A DNA stretch of 64,000 nt, from positions 372,001 through 436,000 of the forward strand of contig NZ_JAQTHV010000001.1 in the NCBI RefSeq assembly GCF_029433295.1, in the 5' to 3' direction. Numbering within the stretch: position 1 is the stretch's first letter; every line of letters starts with the position of its first letter. Made by a program: the position numbers and the translations under genes. Below the pieces are notes generated by a model. The model saw only the letters and a list, made by a program, of their open reading frames with translations, was not told the DNA's origin and did no database searches. The stretch is from Bifidobacterium sp. ESL0784. GTDB lineage: Bacteria > Actinomycetota > Actinomycetes > Actinomycetales > Bifidobacteriaceae. Below, piece after piece: positions 52,186-63,957 of this stretch.

Positions 52186-53814
52186 ATGGCAGAACTTACC
52201 ATTGATCCTGCGAATGTGCGAAAGGCCCTCGACGACTTCGTCGATTCGTACAAGCCCAGCGACACTCCCACCCAAGAGGTGGGCTATGTCGCCACGGCCG
52301 GCGATGGCATCGCGCATGTAACGGGACTGCCTGGTTGCATGGCCAACGAGCTGCTGACGTTCGAAGACGGCACGCTCGGCCTGGCTTTCAACCTTGATCC
52401 CCGCGAGATCGGCGTGGTTATCCTCGGCGACTTCGCAGGTGTCGAGGAAGGCCAGGAGGTACGGCGCACCGGAGAGGTGCTTTCCGTGCCGGTCGGCGAC
52501 GGATATCTCGGGCGTACGGTTGACCCTCTGGGCAAACCGATCGATGGCTTGGGTGAAATCAAAAGCGAAGGCCGCAGAATTCTCGAGGCTCAGGCCCCGG
52601 ACGTTATGCATCGTCAACCCGTTGTGGAACCGCTTTCCACGGGTTTGAAGGCCATTGACGCGATGACACCGATCGGCCGTGGTCAGCGACAGCTCATCAT
52701 CGGCGACCGTCAGACCGGCAAGACCGCCATCGCTATCGATGCGATTTTGAACCAGAAGAGCAATTGGGAGAGCGGAGACCCGAAGAAGCAGGTGCGTTGC
52801 ATCTACGTGGCTGTCGGCCAGAAGGGTTCCACCATCGCCTCGGTGCGTCAGAGCCTTGAAGAGGCAGGTGCGATGGAATATACCACCATCGTGGCCAGCC
52901 CGGCTTCCGATTCCGCAGGTTTCAAGTACATCGCCCCCTACACCGGCTCGGCCATCGGCCAGCACTGGATGTATCACGGCAAGCATGTCCTCATCGTCTT
53001 CGACGATCTGTCGAAGCAGGCCGAAGCTTACCGTTCGATTTCCCTGCTGCTGCGTCGCCCGCCGGGGCGTGAGGCCTACCCGGGAGATGTCTTCTATCTG
53101 CATTCCCGTCTGCTCGAACGCTGCGCCAAGCTCTCTGATGACCTTGGCGGCGGCTCGATGACCGGTCTGCCGATTGTGGAGACGAAGGCGAACGATGTGT
53201 CCGCCTACATCCCGACGAACGTCATTTCCATTACTGATGGTCAGATTTTCCTGCAGTCCGATCTGTTCAACGCCAACCAGCGCCCCGCAGTGGACGTCGG
53301 CATCTCGGTCTCCCGCGTCGGTGGCGCGGCCCAGACCAAGGCGTTGAAGAAGGTTTCCGGTACCTTGAAGATCTCGCTGGCACAGTATCGTTCGTTGCAG
53401 TCCTTCGCGATGTTCGCCTCCGACTTGGATGCGGCTTCCAAGGCGCAGCTGACGCGTGGCGCCCGCCTGACCGAGCTGTTGAAGCAGCCTCAGTTCTCCC
53501 CTTATTCGATGGAGCAGGAGGTCGTCTCCGTGTGGGCCGGCACCCATGGCAAGCTCGACGATCTGGAGATCGCTGACGTGCTGCCTTTCGAGCATGGTCT
53601 CTTGGATTATCTCGATCACAACACCGACATCCTGAAGACGATTCGTGACACCGAAAACTTCACCGCCGATACGGAGAAGGCTCTGGACGCAGCTGTCGAG
53701 GAATACCGCGGCAACTATGTGACCAAGGCCGGCAAGCCGTTGGTGGTCAAGAAGTCCGACGTCACCACGCCTACCAAGATCGAGCAGGAAAAGATTGTGG
53801 CGGGGGATAAGTAA
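52186..53814 (+). CDS. atpA: ATP synthase F1 subunit alpha
   Basis: 542 residues. Walker A is GDRQTGKT at 173-180; the signature near the end of the nucleotide domain is present ([14 protein letters not shown], with the conserved Ser-Arg). The non-catalytic nucleotide site subunit alternates with beta in the F1 hexamer. AAGGAG 6 nt before ATG 52186 supports this start over the GTG two codons earlier. Confidence 0.98.
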   Translation: MAELTIDPANVRKALDDFVDSYKPSDTPTQEVGYVATAGDGIAHVTGLPGCMANELLTFEDGTLGLAFNLDPREIGVVILGDFAGVEEGQEVRRTGEVLSVPVGDGYLGRTVDPLGKPIDGLGEIKSEGRRILEAQAPDVMHRQPVVEPLSTGLKAIDAMTPIGRGQRQLIIGDRQTGKTAIAIDAILNQKSNWESGDPKKQVRCIYVAVGQKGSTIASVRQSLEEAGAMEYTTIVASPASDSAGFKYIAPYTGSAIGQHWMYHGKHVLIVFDDLSKQAEAYRSISLLLRRPPGREAYPGDVFYLHSRLLERCAKLSDDLGGGSMTGLPIVETKANDVSAYIPTNVISITDGQIFLQSDLFNANQRPAVDVGISVSRVGGAAQTKALKKVSGTLKISLAQYRSLQSFAMFASDLDAASKAQLTRGARLTELLKQPQFSPYSMEQEVVSVWAGTHGKLDDLEIADVLPFEHGLLDYLDHNTDILKTIRDTENFTADTEKALDAAVEEYRGNYVTKAGKPLVVKKSDVTTPTKIEQEKIVAGDK

Positions 53815-53817
53815 CCC

Positions 53818-56302
<2,485 letters not shown>

Positions 56303-56303
<1 letters not shown>

Positions 56304-56596
56304 TGGCCAGCTCAACGATGAAGGTGAATATCGTCGCCTCCGACCGCCCGCTATGGACCGGTGAGGCGAAGTCCGTTTCCATCCCCGCAAGCGAGGGTGG
56401 CATGGGTCTTCTGCCTGACCACGAGCCAATACTGACGGTAATCGACAAAGGCACGATTTCGGCCGTTGACGTCGACGGCAATCGTCACAGCTTCGAAGTG
56501 ACTGACGGCTTTGCGTCCTTTGATTCCAACTCGTTGACCGTCGCTGTGGAAACCGGCGTGGACACCAAGAAGGATCCAACGGCGACCGCCGACTAA
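56303..56596 (+). CDS. atpC: ATP synthase F1 subunit epsilon (short form)
   Basis: 97 residues: only the N-terminal beta-sandwich (VNIVASDRPLWTGEAKSVSIPAS, GGMGLLPDHEPIL, SFEVTDGFASFDSN) is present. The C-terminal helical hairpin that inhibits ATP hydrolysis in E. coli and Bacillus is missing. ATG 56303 overlaps the atpD stop (TGATG). It ends the operon; a strong terminator follows. Confidence 0.95.
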
Positions 56597-56633
56597 GTTT
56601 CGGCCGGTTCGTTGACGACTTTCGTCAAAATTG

Positions 56634-56670
56634 CGGAGACATCGATACACTCGATGTCTCCGCTTTTGCT
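56634..56670 (+). terminator. Terminator of the atp operon
   Basis: CGGAGACATCGA (56634-56645) pairs perfectly with 56651-56662, loop 5 nt, followed by CTTTTGCT. Confidence 0.88.
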
Positions 56671-56769
56671 ATTTCTTCGCTGCCTGATGAGTGACTTGTT
56701 CAAAAGGTAACCGATTGTTTCCTCGGGTTATGATGGGTCGAACTTCTGGGTTTCGCCCAGAGGCTCGGG

Positions 56770-56784
56770 TAAAGTGGCAACGTG
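56770..56784 (+). promoter_or_regulatory. -10 box for likely leaderless nucS transcript
   Basis: TAAAGT at 56770-56775 ends 6 nt before the GTG start of nucS. There is no SD sequence. Confidence 0.5.
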
Positions 56785-57606
56785 CGAATTATTGTTGCTG
56801 ACTGCTCCGCCGTCTATTCCGGGAGACTCAACGCCTCGTTGCCCATGGCCAAGCGCGTGTTGATGATCAAGGCTGACCAGAGTCTGCTGATTTTCTCCGA
56901 ACTCGGCTCCTACAAGCCGCTCAACTGGATGGCCGCGCCCTGCACCATCAAAGAGGTCACGCCGGAACCTGAAACGAAAAACAGAGACGACGTAATGGTG
57001 TCGTCAAGTCAAGAAGAAAATGTCGAAACAGTGCCAGGGGCGGAAGACTACATCGCCGCGAAGGATTCTGTTCAAACCGATACCGATGCTGATGCGAATG
57101 CGAATGCGGAACCATTGCCGGAGAAGGTGTTTCGCGTAGCCGCGCAGAAATCGACTGACGTACTTGAAGTGACGGTGCAGCACGTCTATTCCGATGAGAC
57201 CTACGATTTGGGGGAGGACCCGGGCCTCGTTAAGGACGGCGTCGAAGACCACCTCCAGTATTATCTGGCCCAGCAGATCGAGCGCATCGGCAAGGGCGCG
57301 AAACTCGTGCGCCGCGAATACCCCACGCCCGTCGGCCCGGTCGACATCATGGCAATCGACGGCAACGGCCAGCACGTCGCCATCGAGATCAAGCGCCACG
57401 GCGGCATCGACGGCGTCGAACAGCTCACCCGTTACGTCAAGCTCTTGAACAAGGACCCGTTGCTCGCCCCGGTTCGTGGCATGTTCGCCGCTCAGACCAT
57501 CACTCCGCAGGCCAGAGTCCTCGCGACCGAACGCGGTTTCGATTGCCTCATCCTCGACTATGAGGACATGAAAGGCACGGATGACGACAGCTTGCGTTTG
57601 TTCTGA
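56782..57606 (+). CDS. nucS: Mismatch endonuclease NucS (EndoMS)
   Basis: 274 residues. The N-terminal DNA-binding domain (MRIIVADCSAVYSGRL, LLIFSELGSYKPLNWM) and C-terminal PD-(D/E)xK nuclease domain (GPVDIMAIDGNGQHVAIEIKR, then GVEQLTRYV) are complete, with the Asp, Glu and Lys of the active site. NucS cuts mismatched DNA and replaces MutS/MutL repair in most actinobacteria. Residues about 72-118 are an acidic low-complexity insertion between the domains (Asp/Ala/Asn-rich), longer than the usual linker. It stands directly behind atpC, a common actinobacterial order. GTG start; -10 box 6 nt upstream. Confidence 0.95.
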   Translation: MRIIVADCSAVYSGRLNASLPMAKRVLMIKADQSLLIFSELGSYKPLNWMAAPCTIKEVTPEPETKNRDDVMVSSSQEENVETVPGAEDYIAAKDSVQTDTDADANANAEPLPEKVFRVAAQKSTDVLEVTVQHVYSDETYDLGEDPGLVKDGVEDHLQYYLAQQIERIGKGAKLVRREYPTPVGPVDIMAIDGNGQHVAIEIKRHGGIDGVEQLTRYVKLLNKDPLLAPVRGMFAAQTITPQARVLATERGFDCLILDYEDMKGTDDDSLRLF

Positions 57607-57706
57607 TGAAAATCAGCACTAAATAAAAACTGCCGGACTGTTAATTCGATGTTCTGCCACTGCGGTCTGGTTGTAATCTATCTGTCTGTCTAATTTGGCC
57701 GGAATC

Positions 57707-57757
57707 GGGTTATAGGCCAAAAAGAGTTGGTTACAACTGGTGTTCGGCCTATAACCC
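57707..57757. repeat. 12-bp inverted repeat with nested hairpin
   Basis: GGGTTATAGGCC (57707-57718) is perfectly complementary to 57746-57757. The 27-nt loop contains AGTTG-GTTA-CAACT (57725-57738), which can form its own stem. It lies downstream of nucS. Role unknown. Confidence 0.65.
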
Positions 57758-57793
57758 CAAATCGAAATTTGTGTGGAGCGTGGCGAGATACGA

Positions 57794-57834
57794 AAATTCC
57801 CGGACATCACGCAATGATGAATGTCCGGGAATTT
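57794..57834. terminator. Terminator between nucS and the FKBP gene
   Basis: AAATTCCCGGACAT (57794-57807) pairs perfectly with 57821-57834, 14 bp with a 13-nt loop. It lies between two convergent genes and is probably bidirectional, mainly serving the FKBP gene on the minus strand. Confidence 0.8.
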
Positions 57835-57870
57835 CTGTCCTGATTTAATTGTCAGATTCTTGCAGCCGAA

Positions 57871-58833
57871 TCACTGCTGGGTCTGCATCTCGCCATAATC
57901 GTAGAGGATATCGACCACGAAGTAGAGCGTCGAATTGGCGGGAATCTTGTCTTTCGACTCGCTGCCATAGCCCAAAGACGGAGGAATGACCAGCAGTACC
58001 TGCGAACCGACTGTCTGACCGGCCAGACCTTGAGTCCAACCCTTGACAACCTGTTGCAGCGAGAACTGCGCGGGCTTGCCGCGGTCCCACGAGGAATCGA
58101 ACTTCGAGGGCTTTCCGTCCTTGTCCATCACCCAGCCGGTGTAATGGGCGTCGATGGTGTCCTTCTCATCCACTTTCTGGCCCTTGCCTTTGATGAGCGG
58201 CTGGACCACCAGGTCGTTGCCGGGCTTGTAGCCGTTGAAATCGATGGATGGCGCGCCTTTTTCGCCGAGCGTCACTTTCGGCAGGTTTGCCGGCACGTCG
58301 GTGACCTTGTCGCCCTTAGCGCGGGTGATTGGCTTGGATTGCGAAACCAACGTGATTGCCATGATGTAGGAGGTGCTGGTCTTATTGTGGTCGTTGATAC
58401 CAAAAGCCACGGTCGAATTGATCTTCTGGTCTTTGAGCACATTGTAATATGTCTTGTTGGTGATGCCCTCTTCGTTCATCACCATCGAGCAGTCGGGTGT
58501 ATTCTTCTCCCAAGTGCTCATCATCTCGCTGCCATCCTTGGCGTTGAGCGCGATGCCTTGAATACAGACGTGGTTGTCTTTTTGAATGGCGGCACCGTTA
58601 CCTTTTTGCAGCACGACGTAGGAATTGTTGACCACGCTCATCGGGGTATGGAAGGTAATTTTCGGCTTTTTGCCAAGTGCCCCTGTGGCTTTGACCCCGG
58701 CCATCTGTGTGTCTTCAGAGGAATTTGTGGATTTGTCGCTGTTTGACCCGCAGGCGGCCATGCCTAACGAAAGGGCGATGGTGCAGGCTGCGGCAAGAAT
58801 GCGAGGGAATGCTCGCGAGTGATTGTTGCTCAT
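57871..58833 (-). CDS. FKBP-type peptidyl-prolyl isomerase lipoprotein
   Basis: 320 residues. A lipoprotein signal (ILAAACTIALSLGMAACGSN, lipobox MAAC at about residue 27) is followed by a Ser/Asp linker, an N-terminal domain of unknown type (about 55-190), and a C-terminal FKBP domain (about 205-315) with DTIDAHYTGWV, FDSSWDRGKPAQFSL, VVKGWTQGLAG, IPPSLGYG and TLYFVVDILYD. It should fold exported proteins at the membrane surface. The start at 58833 is chosen for a compact signal peptide; a Met four codons earlier is possible. Confidence 0.9.
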   Translation of the reverse strand: MSNNHSRAFPRILAAACTIALSLGMAACGSNSDKSTNSSEDTQMAGVKATGALGKKPKITFHTPMSVVNNSYVVLQKGNGAAIQKDNHVCIQGIALNAKDGSEMMSTWEKNTPDCSMVMNEEGITNKTYYNVLKDQKINSTVAFGINDHNKTSTSYIMAITLVSQSKPITRAKGDKVTDVPANLPKVTLGEKGAPSIDFNGYKPGNDLVVQPLIKGKGQKVDEKDTIDAHYTGWVMDKDGKPSKFDSSWDRGKPAQFSLQQVVKGWTQGLAGQTVGSQVLLVIPPSLGYGSESKDKIPANSTLYFVVDILYDYGEMQTQQ

Positions 58834-59055
58834 AACCCACCACATTAGCCCTGAACCCTGATTTACCTACGATTGCACCATTTGGCGAGAATTCCCAGCC
58901 TCGTTCATCTATGAACAAAAGAATCGGCAAAGCTTGTCTACCTGAATTTTCAAGGTTTGATAACGATTCTCGGACATGGTTCATGCGTATCTGGCTCAAA
59001 AGAGGGCTGTTTTCCCAGACTTCTATCGGACAGGCCTTGTAGAATATAAGGCGAT

Positions 59056-60963
59056 ATGACTTCAGAACACGATAAGCAGCACAAGCACAACGCAAAGCCG
59101 ACCAAACACGCGACTATCATGCGTGGCGTCGTCGCGCCTGTTTTCGGCCTTCTTGCGGTGCTGTTCATCGTCCTTGGCACCTTGAATATGACCGTTTGGA
59201 AGCCGGCGCATGAGGTGAGCGCGACCGCTTCGATTTCCGGAACCCGCTATGTCGTCACCGATTCGGGCATGCTGAACCTGCTTGCCAAATCTGTCAATGT
59301 AAAAGTGAGCACGCAAGGTAATTCGGCTAAGTCTTCAGCCCAATCCGATAAAACCGGAAACGCCGAATCCGTGGCGTCGACCTGCGTGGCCTTGGGCAAT
59401 GCGAAGGATGCCACCGGTTGGCTTGCCGGTCAGGACTACACCCGCGTCACCGGGCTGGACGGTTGGAAGGCACTTTCTACCAAAACCGCGACCGGACCAA
59501 AGCTTGCGGCTGCGCAGGGGGACGGCGAGGTAGCGTTCAAGGACTCGGATATGTGGACGAGCGTGAAGTGCGGCGACTCCGCGATTACGATGAACCTCGA
59601 TGATGTGAAGAACGATCAGGTGCTGATCGTCGATATGGGGGCGTCCGCGGGGAAATCGTCGTCCGTCAAGAAGTCGGCGCAGCCAAGCGTTAGCGTTACG
59701 ATGCATTGGGTGCGCGATCAGGTCCCGAATCATGCTATGCCGTTCTTCATCGCGGCCGGCGTGTGCGTGGTGCTGACCATCTTGTCCGCTTCCATCTTTG
59801 CGATCATGGCCAACGAATCGTTCAAGCGCAAGCGGGCGAAACGCCGTGAGGTACGCGAAAAGGCGAAGGCTGAAGAGGTTTCCATTTCTGAGGCCATGAC
59901 CGGCAGCATCGCCGTGCTCAAGACGAGTCTGACGCATTCGAGCCATAACCATCGTCCGTCTCATAAGATTCAACCTTCCGATCTTGCGGGTTCGGGGGCC
60001 TCGTCCTCAGCCGAAAATGGCGGGGCTGGTGCGGCGAGTAATGGATCGCTGCTATCTGCCGGTACAGGAGACGGGCTTTCGGACGCCGAAGTTTCGGCAC
60101 CCAGCATCATCGACCCAACCAGACGCAATCTTGTGGCCGATATGCAGATGAGCAACGACACGGACGAAGATGCTGAAGATGAAACGGATACCGCAGAAGA
60201 AACCGCGTCCGATTCTCATCAGGTTCTTGGCGGCCCGTCCGCCGGACAAACCGGCGAAACCGAAACCGACCAACCTCAGGGTTCCGAAACGGAAGATTCC
60301 AGCGAGCAGGCTGCAGCGTCACCGACTACCACGGATACGGCTTTCACACAGGCACACGAAGATGCTGATACTGCAAATACTGATGAAAATCATCAAGATA
60401 TGAGCCGTTTCGCGCGGCACCGCGGCAAGCCAGAGCAGGAATCCGAATCCGATGCTGCAGCGCCATTGACCACGGTGGGCAGGCATTCGCGGCATGCCGC
60501 CGCCAGCGATGCCAGTGATGATTATCTCCGTAGTGCAGATAGTGCCGATAATCGCGATGGCAGCGACAAGCGTAACGATGCCGGTGATCGAGATGACGCC
60601 AACAATGCCAATGGCCGTGAAGGAAAAGGTGTCGACTTCAGAACTGCCAGCGTGGCCGTGTCGCTTGAGCATCAGAAAGGCGACTCCCAATCCGGCAACG
60701 CCGAACATGCAAACACTCAAAACGGCGAGGCTCGAACGGCCTCAAGTGCTGACGAATTAATTGACAAGAACCACGCGCAGGCTGAGACCACGGTGATTTC
60801 GGCGGACGATCTCCGTGCGTATTTCGCCCGTTTCTCTTCCGAAACGTCAGACGGTGATACGGCGAACAGTGATACGACGAACGGCGAGGCCGGGCCCGCC
60901 CAGGCCGATTCGGAAGCAACCGGTGAGGCGTCGAATGTGCGCGGGGACGGGGAAACGGAATGA
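59056..60963 (+). CDS. Two-pass membrane protein with long acidic tail
   Basis: 635 residues, not recognised. Helix 1 (about 20-40), an extracytoplasmic domain (about 42-220, with two Cys, CVALGNAKDATGWL and VKCGDSA), and helix 2 (about 233-255). The rest (260-635) is cytoplasmic and disordered, rich in Asp, Glu, Ser, Ala and Thr with short repeats. TATAAG 5 nt before the ATG suggests a leaderless or very short leader. The 3' end overlaps the next lipoprotein gene (ATGA), so the two products probably act together at the cell envelope. Confidence 0.7.
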   Translation: MTSEHDKQHKHNAKPTKHATIMRGVVAPVFGLLAVLFIVLGTLNMTVWKPAHEVSATASISGTRYVVTDSGMLNLLAKSVNVKVSTQGNSAKSSAQSDKTGNAESVASTCVALGNAKDATGWLAGQDYTRVTGLDGWKALSTKTATGPKLAAAQGDGEVAFKDSDMWTSVKCGDSAITMNLDDVKNDQVLIVDMGASAGKSSSVKKSAQPSVSVTMHWVRDQVPNHAMPFFIAAGVCVVLTILSASIFAIMANESFKRKRAKRREVREKAKAEEVSISEAMTGSIAVLKTSLTHSSHNHRPSHKIQPSDLAGSGASSSAENGGAGAASNGSLLSAGTGDGLSDAEVSAPSIIDPTRRNLVADMQMSNDTDEDAEDETDTAEETASDSHQVLGGPSAGQTGETETDQPQGSETEDSSEQAAASPTTTDTAFTQAHEDADTANTDENHQDMSRFARHRGKPEQESESDAAAPLTTVGRHSRHAAASDASDDYLRSADSADNRDGSDKRNDAGDRDDANNANGREGKGVDFRTASVAVSLEHQKGDSQSGNAEHANTQNGEARTASSADELIDKNHAQAETTVISADDLRAYFARFSSETSDGDTANSDTTNGEAGPAQADSEATGEASNVRGDGETE

Positions 60964-61967
60964 GTACGAAAAAACTGTTGAAAACATTGACGGCTGTGGT
61001 ACTTTCAGCGGCAACGATGGTTGGCGCTGCTGCGTGCGGCGAACAAACTCCGCAACCGCAGGGGGCGCAATCCTCAACCCAGACCCCGGACATCACCGAA
61101 GCCCAGGAAAAGGCGATACGCAAGACGACTCTCAATATTCTCGACGCTTCGGACAAGGCCAAAAACCCTGACGGGCTTTCGGCACGCGTCACCGGCCCGG
61201 CCCTTGAAGTGAGGACCAGCGAACTGTCGATTGCCCAGGCCACCGGCGCCATCGACCCCAAGGCCACCATCCCGAAAGACATCGCGCAAACGATCATCCC
61301 CACCCAATCGGGCTGGCCGCGTTCCGTTTTCTCGATCACCACCACCACACAGGACCAACAGTCCAAGCGTTTGCTGGTGATGACCCAGGCGAGCCCGCGC
61401 AGCAATTACAAGCTATGGGGCGTCGTCAGGCTCTTCCAAGGCGCGAAACTTCCGGAGTTCGCCATTCCGTCAATCGGTGCCAGCATGGGCTCTGCGGATG
61501 ATTCGGGCCTCTCGCTTTCCCCGCAGCAGACAGTGGAGGATTATGCGGATGTGCTGACTCACGGACAACAGAGCAAGTTCGCTTCGAAATTCGGCAATGA
61601 TTATTTCCGCGACGATTTGGCCAAGCTTTCCGCAACGGTCCAGGAAGGCATGGAACGCAACCATGGCACGCAGACGCAGACTTTCGCCCCGGTCAACAAC
61701 CAGATTTCGGTGATGCGATCCACCGAAGGCGGCGACTTGGTGGTCGCGCAGATCAATTCAGAATGGACGCGTACCGCCGGCGAAGGCCGCGAATCGCAAC
61801 CGGCCAGCGACGCCGAGCGTGCGCTTTTCGGCCAAGGCAAGGCCACCGGCACCATGAAAGTGACCTACGTCAACGTTCTGGCCTTCTATGTGCCGCCGGC
61901 CAAGTCCGGCAAAAAGGTGGTAGCCGTGGGCGCCGAGCGTCAGCCGATCAAGGTCGAGGCGCTCTAG
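60960..61967 (+). CDS. Putative lipoprotein
   Basis: 335 residues. Lipoprotein signal (LLKTLTAVVLSAATMVGAAACG, Cys at about 26), a Gln/Pro/Ser linker, then a globular domain of unknown family (AQEKAIRKTTLNILDASDKA, KLWGVVRLFQGAKLPEF, TVEDYADVL, VTYVNVLAFYVPPA). It has no enzymatic signature. Start and coupling as described for the preceding gene: its ATG overlaps that stop by four bases. It probably is a surface partner of the two-pass protein. Confidence 0.75.
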   Translation: MSTKKLLKTLTAVVLSAATMVGAAACGEQTPQPQGAQSSTQTPDITEAQEKAIRKTTLNILDASDKAKNPDGLSARVTGPALEVRTSELSIAQATGAIDPKATIPKDIAQTIIPTQSGWPRSVFSITTTTQDQQSKRLLVMTQASPRSNYKLWGVVRLFQGAKLPEFAIPSIGASMGSADDSGLSLSPQQTVEDYADVLTHGQQSKFASKFGNDYFRDDLAKLSATVQEGMERNHGTQTQTFAPVNNQISVMRSTEGGDLVVAQINSEWTRTAGEGRESQPASDAERALFGQGKATGTMKVTYVNVLAFYVPPAKSGKKVVAVGAERQPIKVEAL

Positions 61968-62228
61968 GTCGTCGATTCTGTCTTTTGTTGCGCTTATCGG
62001 GTTGCACGAAAGATAGTCGAAGAATCGTAGCCAGATGATTACAATCGGATAATCATTAGCATTGCTTTACTGCCTTTATTGCCACGATTTTCTTTATTCT
62101 CATGGTCCGCCGACAGGCAAAGCAGCGCTCTGTGGGGACGGGCGGCAGGTAGATTAGACATTGTTATGTACGTATCGGGCAGATAGCAAGTCCTGTGTCG
62201 CAATGGCGCAGCGAGAAAGAAGGCACTT

Positions 62229-63206
62229 TTGGCAGCAGCAAACAATCCTCAGTCGAATCCGGGCATTTCATTGGCGGGTGCGGTCGATTTGAGTTCGATC
62301 AAACATCAGGTGCAGGCCGAGCCGGGTCAGGCCGGCGGCGCCCCGAGCGCGGGCGGCTACGTCATCGATGTCACCGAGGCTACGTTCCAGGCCGTTTTGC
62401 AGACCTCCGCCACGTATCCCATCGTGCTGTTGCTGTGGATTCCGACCGATGATCGGCTATTTTCGATGGCGAAGAAACTCGGGGATGCCGTCAATGGTAT
62501 GAAGGGGCAGGTCCAGCTCGCCCGCGTCGACATCAACGCCGAACCCGGCATCGCCCAAGCCTTCCAGATTAAGGGTGCACCGGCGCTGTTCGCGCTCATC
62601 GGCGGACGGCCGATGCCGATTCTCGAGGGCCTGCCGAGTGATGAGGAATTGACGCAAATCACCGATACCTTGCTGCCGCAGATTGTGCAACTGGCTCAGC
62701 AGGCCGGTGTCACGGGCACTGCGCCGTATTCCGGCGATCCGGATGCCGATGCGGCTGCGGGCGACGAAAGCGGAGCTGACGCGGCCGAACAGGTGCCGCC
62801 CGAGCATCAGCAGGCTCATCAGCTTGCGGCCGACGGCGACTATGCCGGTGCTGCCGAGGCCTATGCTCAAGTGCTCGAAGCCAACCCGAACGATACCTTG
62901 GCCGCCCGCGAGCGTTCCAAAGCCTTGCTGCTGGCCCGTTCCGGCAGCGCCGACGTGCGCGAGGTGCGTGCCGCTGCGGCTGAGCATCCCGATGATGTCG
63001 ATGCGCAGCTTGCCGTAGCCGATGTTGACATGATCGGCGGCCAGATCGAGGATGCGTTCTCGCGGCTCTTGGACTTCCTTGCCGCTGGCCACAAGGCCGA
63101 CCTAGAGCCGGTACGCAAGCGCCTGCTCGAGTACTTCGTCATCCCCGAGCCCGACGACCCGCGCCTCAAGGCCGCCCGCCGTCGTCTCTCGACGCTGATG
63201 TACTGA
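62229..63206 (+). CDS. Thioredoxin-like tetratricopeptide protein (YbbN/CnoX-like)
   Basis: 325 residues from a TTG at 62229 with GAAAGAAGG upstream. Residues about 45-150 are a thioredoxin fold (VIDVTEATFQAVL, VQLARVDINAEPGIAQAFQIKGAPALFALIGGRP), but the active-site CxxC is replaced by PTDD after LLLWI and there is no cysteine there, so no redox activity is expected. Residues about 195-325 are tetratricopeptide-like helices (HQLAADGDYAGAAEAYAQVL, PNDTLAARERSKALLLA). It resembles the chaperone-holdase YbbN group. It is a single gene closed by the hairpin at 63230. Confidence 0.88.
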   Translation: MAAANNPQSNPGISLAGAVDLSSIKHQVQAEPGQAGGAPSAGGYVIDVTEATFQAVLQTSATYPIVLLLWIPTDDRLFSMAKKLGDAVNGMKGQVQLARVDINAEPGIAQAFQIKGAPALFALIGGRPMPILEGLPSDEELTQITDTLLPQIVQLAQQAGVTGTAPYSGDPDADAAAGDESGADAAEQVPPEHQQAHQLAADGDYAGAAEAYAQVLEANPNDTLAARERSKALLLARSGSADVREVRAAAAEHPDDVDAQLAVADVDMIGGQIEDAFSRLLDFLAAGHKADLEPVRKRLLEYFVIPEPDDPRLKAARRRLSTLMY

Positions 63207-63229
63207 GACTGGTCGTTTCTCGATCCTAA

Positions 63230-63280
63230 AAGGTGCCCTTTTTCTGACGATACTGCCAGAAAAGGGCACCTTACTTTTTT
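63230..63280 (+). terminator. Terminator between convergent genes
   Basis: AAGGTGCCCTTTTTCTG (63230-63246) pairs with 63257-63272 with one bulge, followed by TTTTTT near 63275-63280. It lies between the plus-strand thioredoxin-like gene and the minus-strand CYTH gene. Confidence 0.88.
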
Positions 63281-63306
63281 CAGTGTGAATGTTTGCGACG
63301 CTGCCG

Positions 63307-63957
63307 TCAGAAGGCCGCGTCAGAAGTTGATGATTCGTGGCGATTGTGGCCGTAGATCTGCTCGAAGTGCGGGCCCTGTTCGGCCAGCTCGCGGTCGAAG
63401 TCCTTGCTCCAGGTGCTGAAAGGTTTTCCTGCAAGTCCGTCGTTGGAGAAGCGCGCCTGATCGGTGATTTCGGTGACGCAGAAATCCGGGATGATGAGGT
63501 TCGTCACCGGTCGCGAACGTTTGGCTTCGGCCACGATGAGCGGTGCGTTGGAGCCACCGAACACGTCGATATCCCAGCCGTCCTCGCCGATCCAAGCGGC
63601 AAAACGGTTCTTGATAATGACCTGTCCGCCTCGCTTGATGAGTTCCGCGGCGATGTTGGCGTCGATTTCGCGCTCGGCCTCGTAACGAGTGCCGCCCACT
63701 GACGGTCCTTTGATGGCGACGGATGCTTCGGTGAAGCTGTCTCGATATTGGTCGAGCACAGCCATCGCGTCGGTATCGGCGTTCATTTCGATACGGATTT
63801 TCCGGCTTACGAGCCGCACGCGTAGCGCATAATTGTCGGAGTGAACGTAGTAGCTCTGCACGATAAGCGTCGGCGCACTGCCGTCATCCAGTTCCGCGGG
63901 CATCGTGTGGCAGAAGAACCGCCGGTCGAATTCGAAATCGTTCATTTCAGGAGACAT
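63307..63957 (-). CDS. CYTH domain protein (triphosphate tunnel metalloenzyme-like)
   Basis: 216 residues. The alternating charged pattern of CYTH enzymes is visible: FEFDRRFFCHTMP at the start (EXEXK-like but reading E-F-D-R-R), ALRVRLVSRK, VAIKGPSVGGTRYEAEREID, QVIIKNRFAAW, WDIDVFGGSNAPLIVAEAKR, and VTEITDQARFSNDGLAG. Such proteins hydrolyse inorganic or nucleoside triphosphates with a metal, or act as adenylate cyclases. The substrate cannot be named. ATG 63957 is preceded by a possible -10 box (TAGACT, 6 nt upstream) and no SD, consistent with a leaderless transcript. A Met five codons in is an alternative. Confidence 0.82.
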   Translation of the reverse strand: MSPEMNDFEFDRRFFCHTMPAELDDGSAPTLIVQSYYVHSDNYALRVRLVSRKIRIEMNADTDAMAVLDQYRDSFTEASVAIKGPSVGGTRYEAEREIDANIAAELIKRGGQVIIKNRFAAWIGEDGWDIDVFGGSNAPLIVAEAKRSRPVTNLIIPDFCVTEITDQARFSNDGLAGKPFSTWSKDFDRELAEQGPHFEQIYGHNRHESSTSDAAF

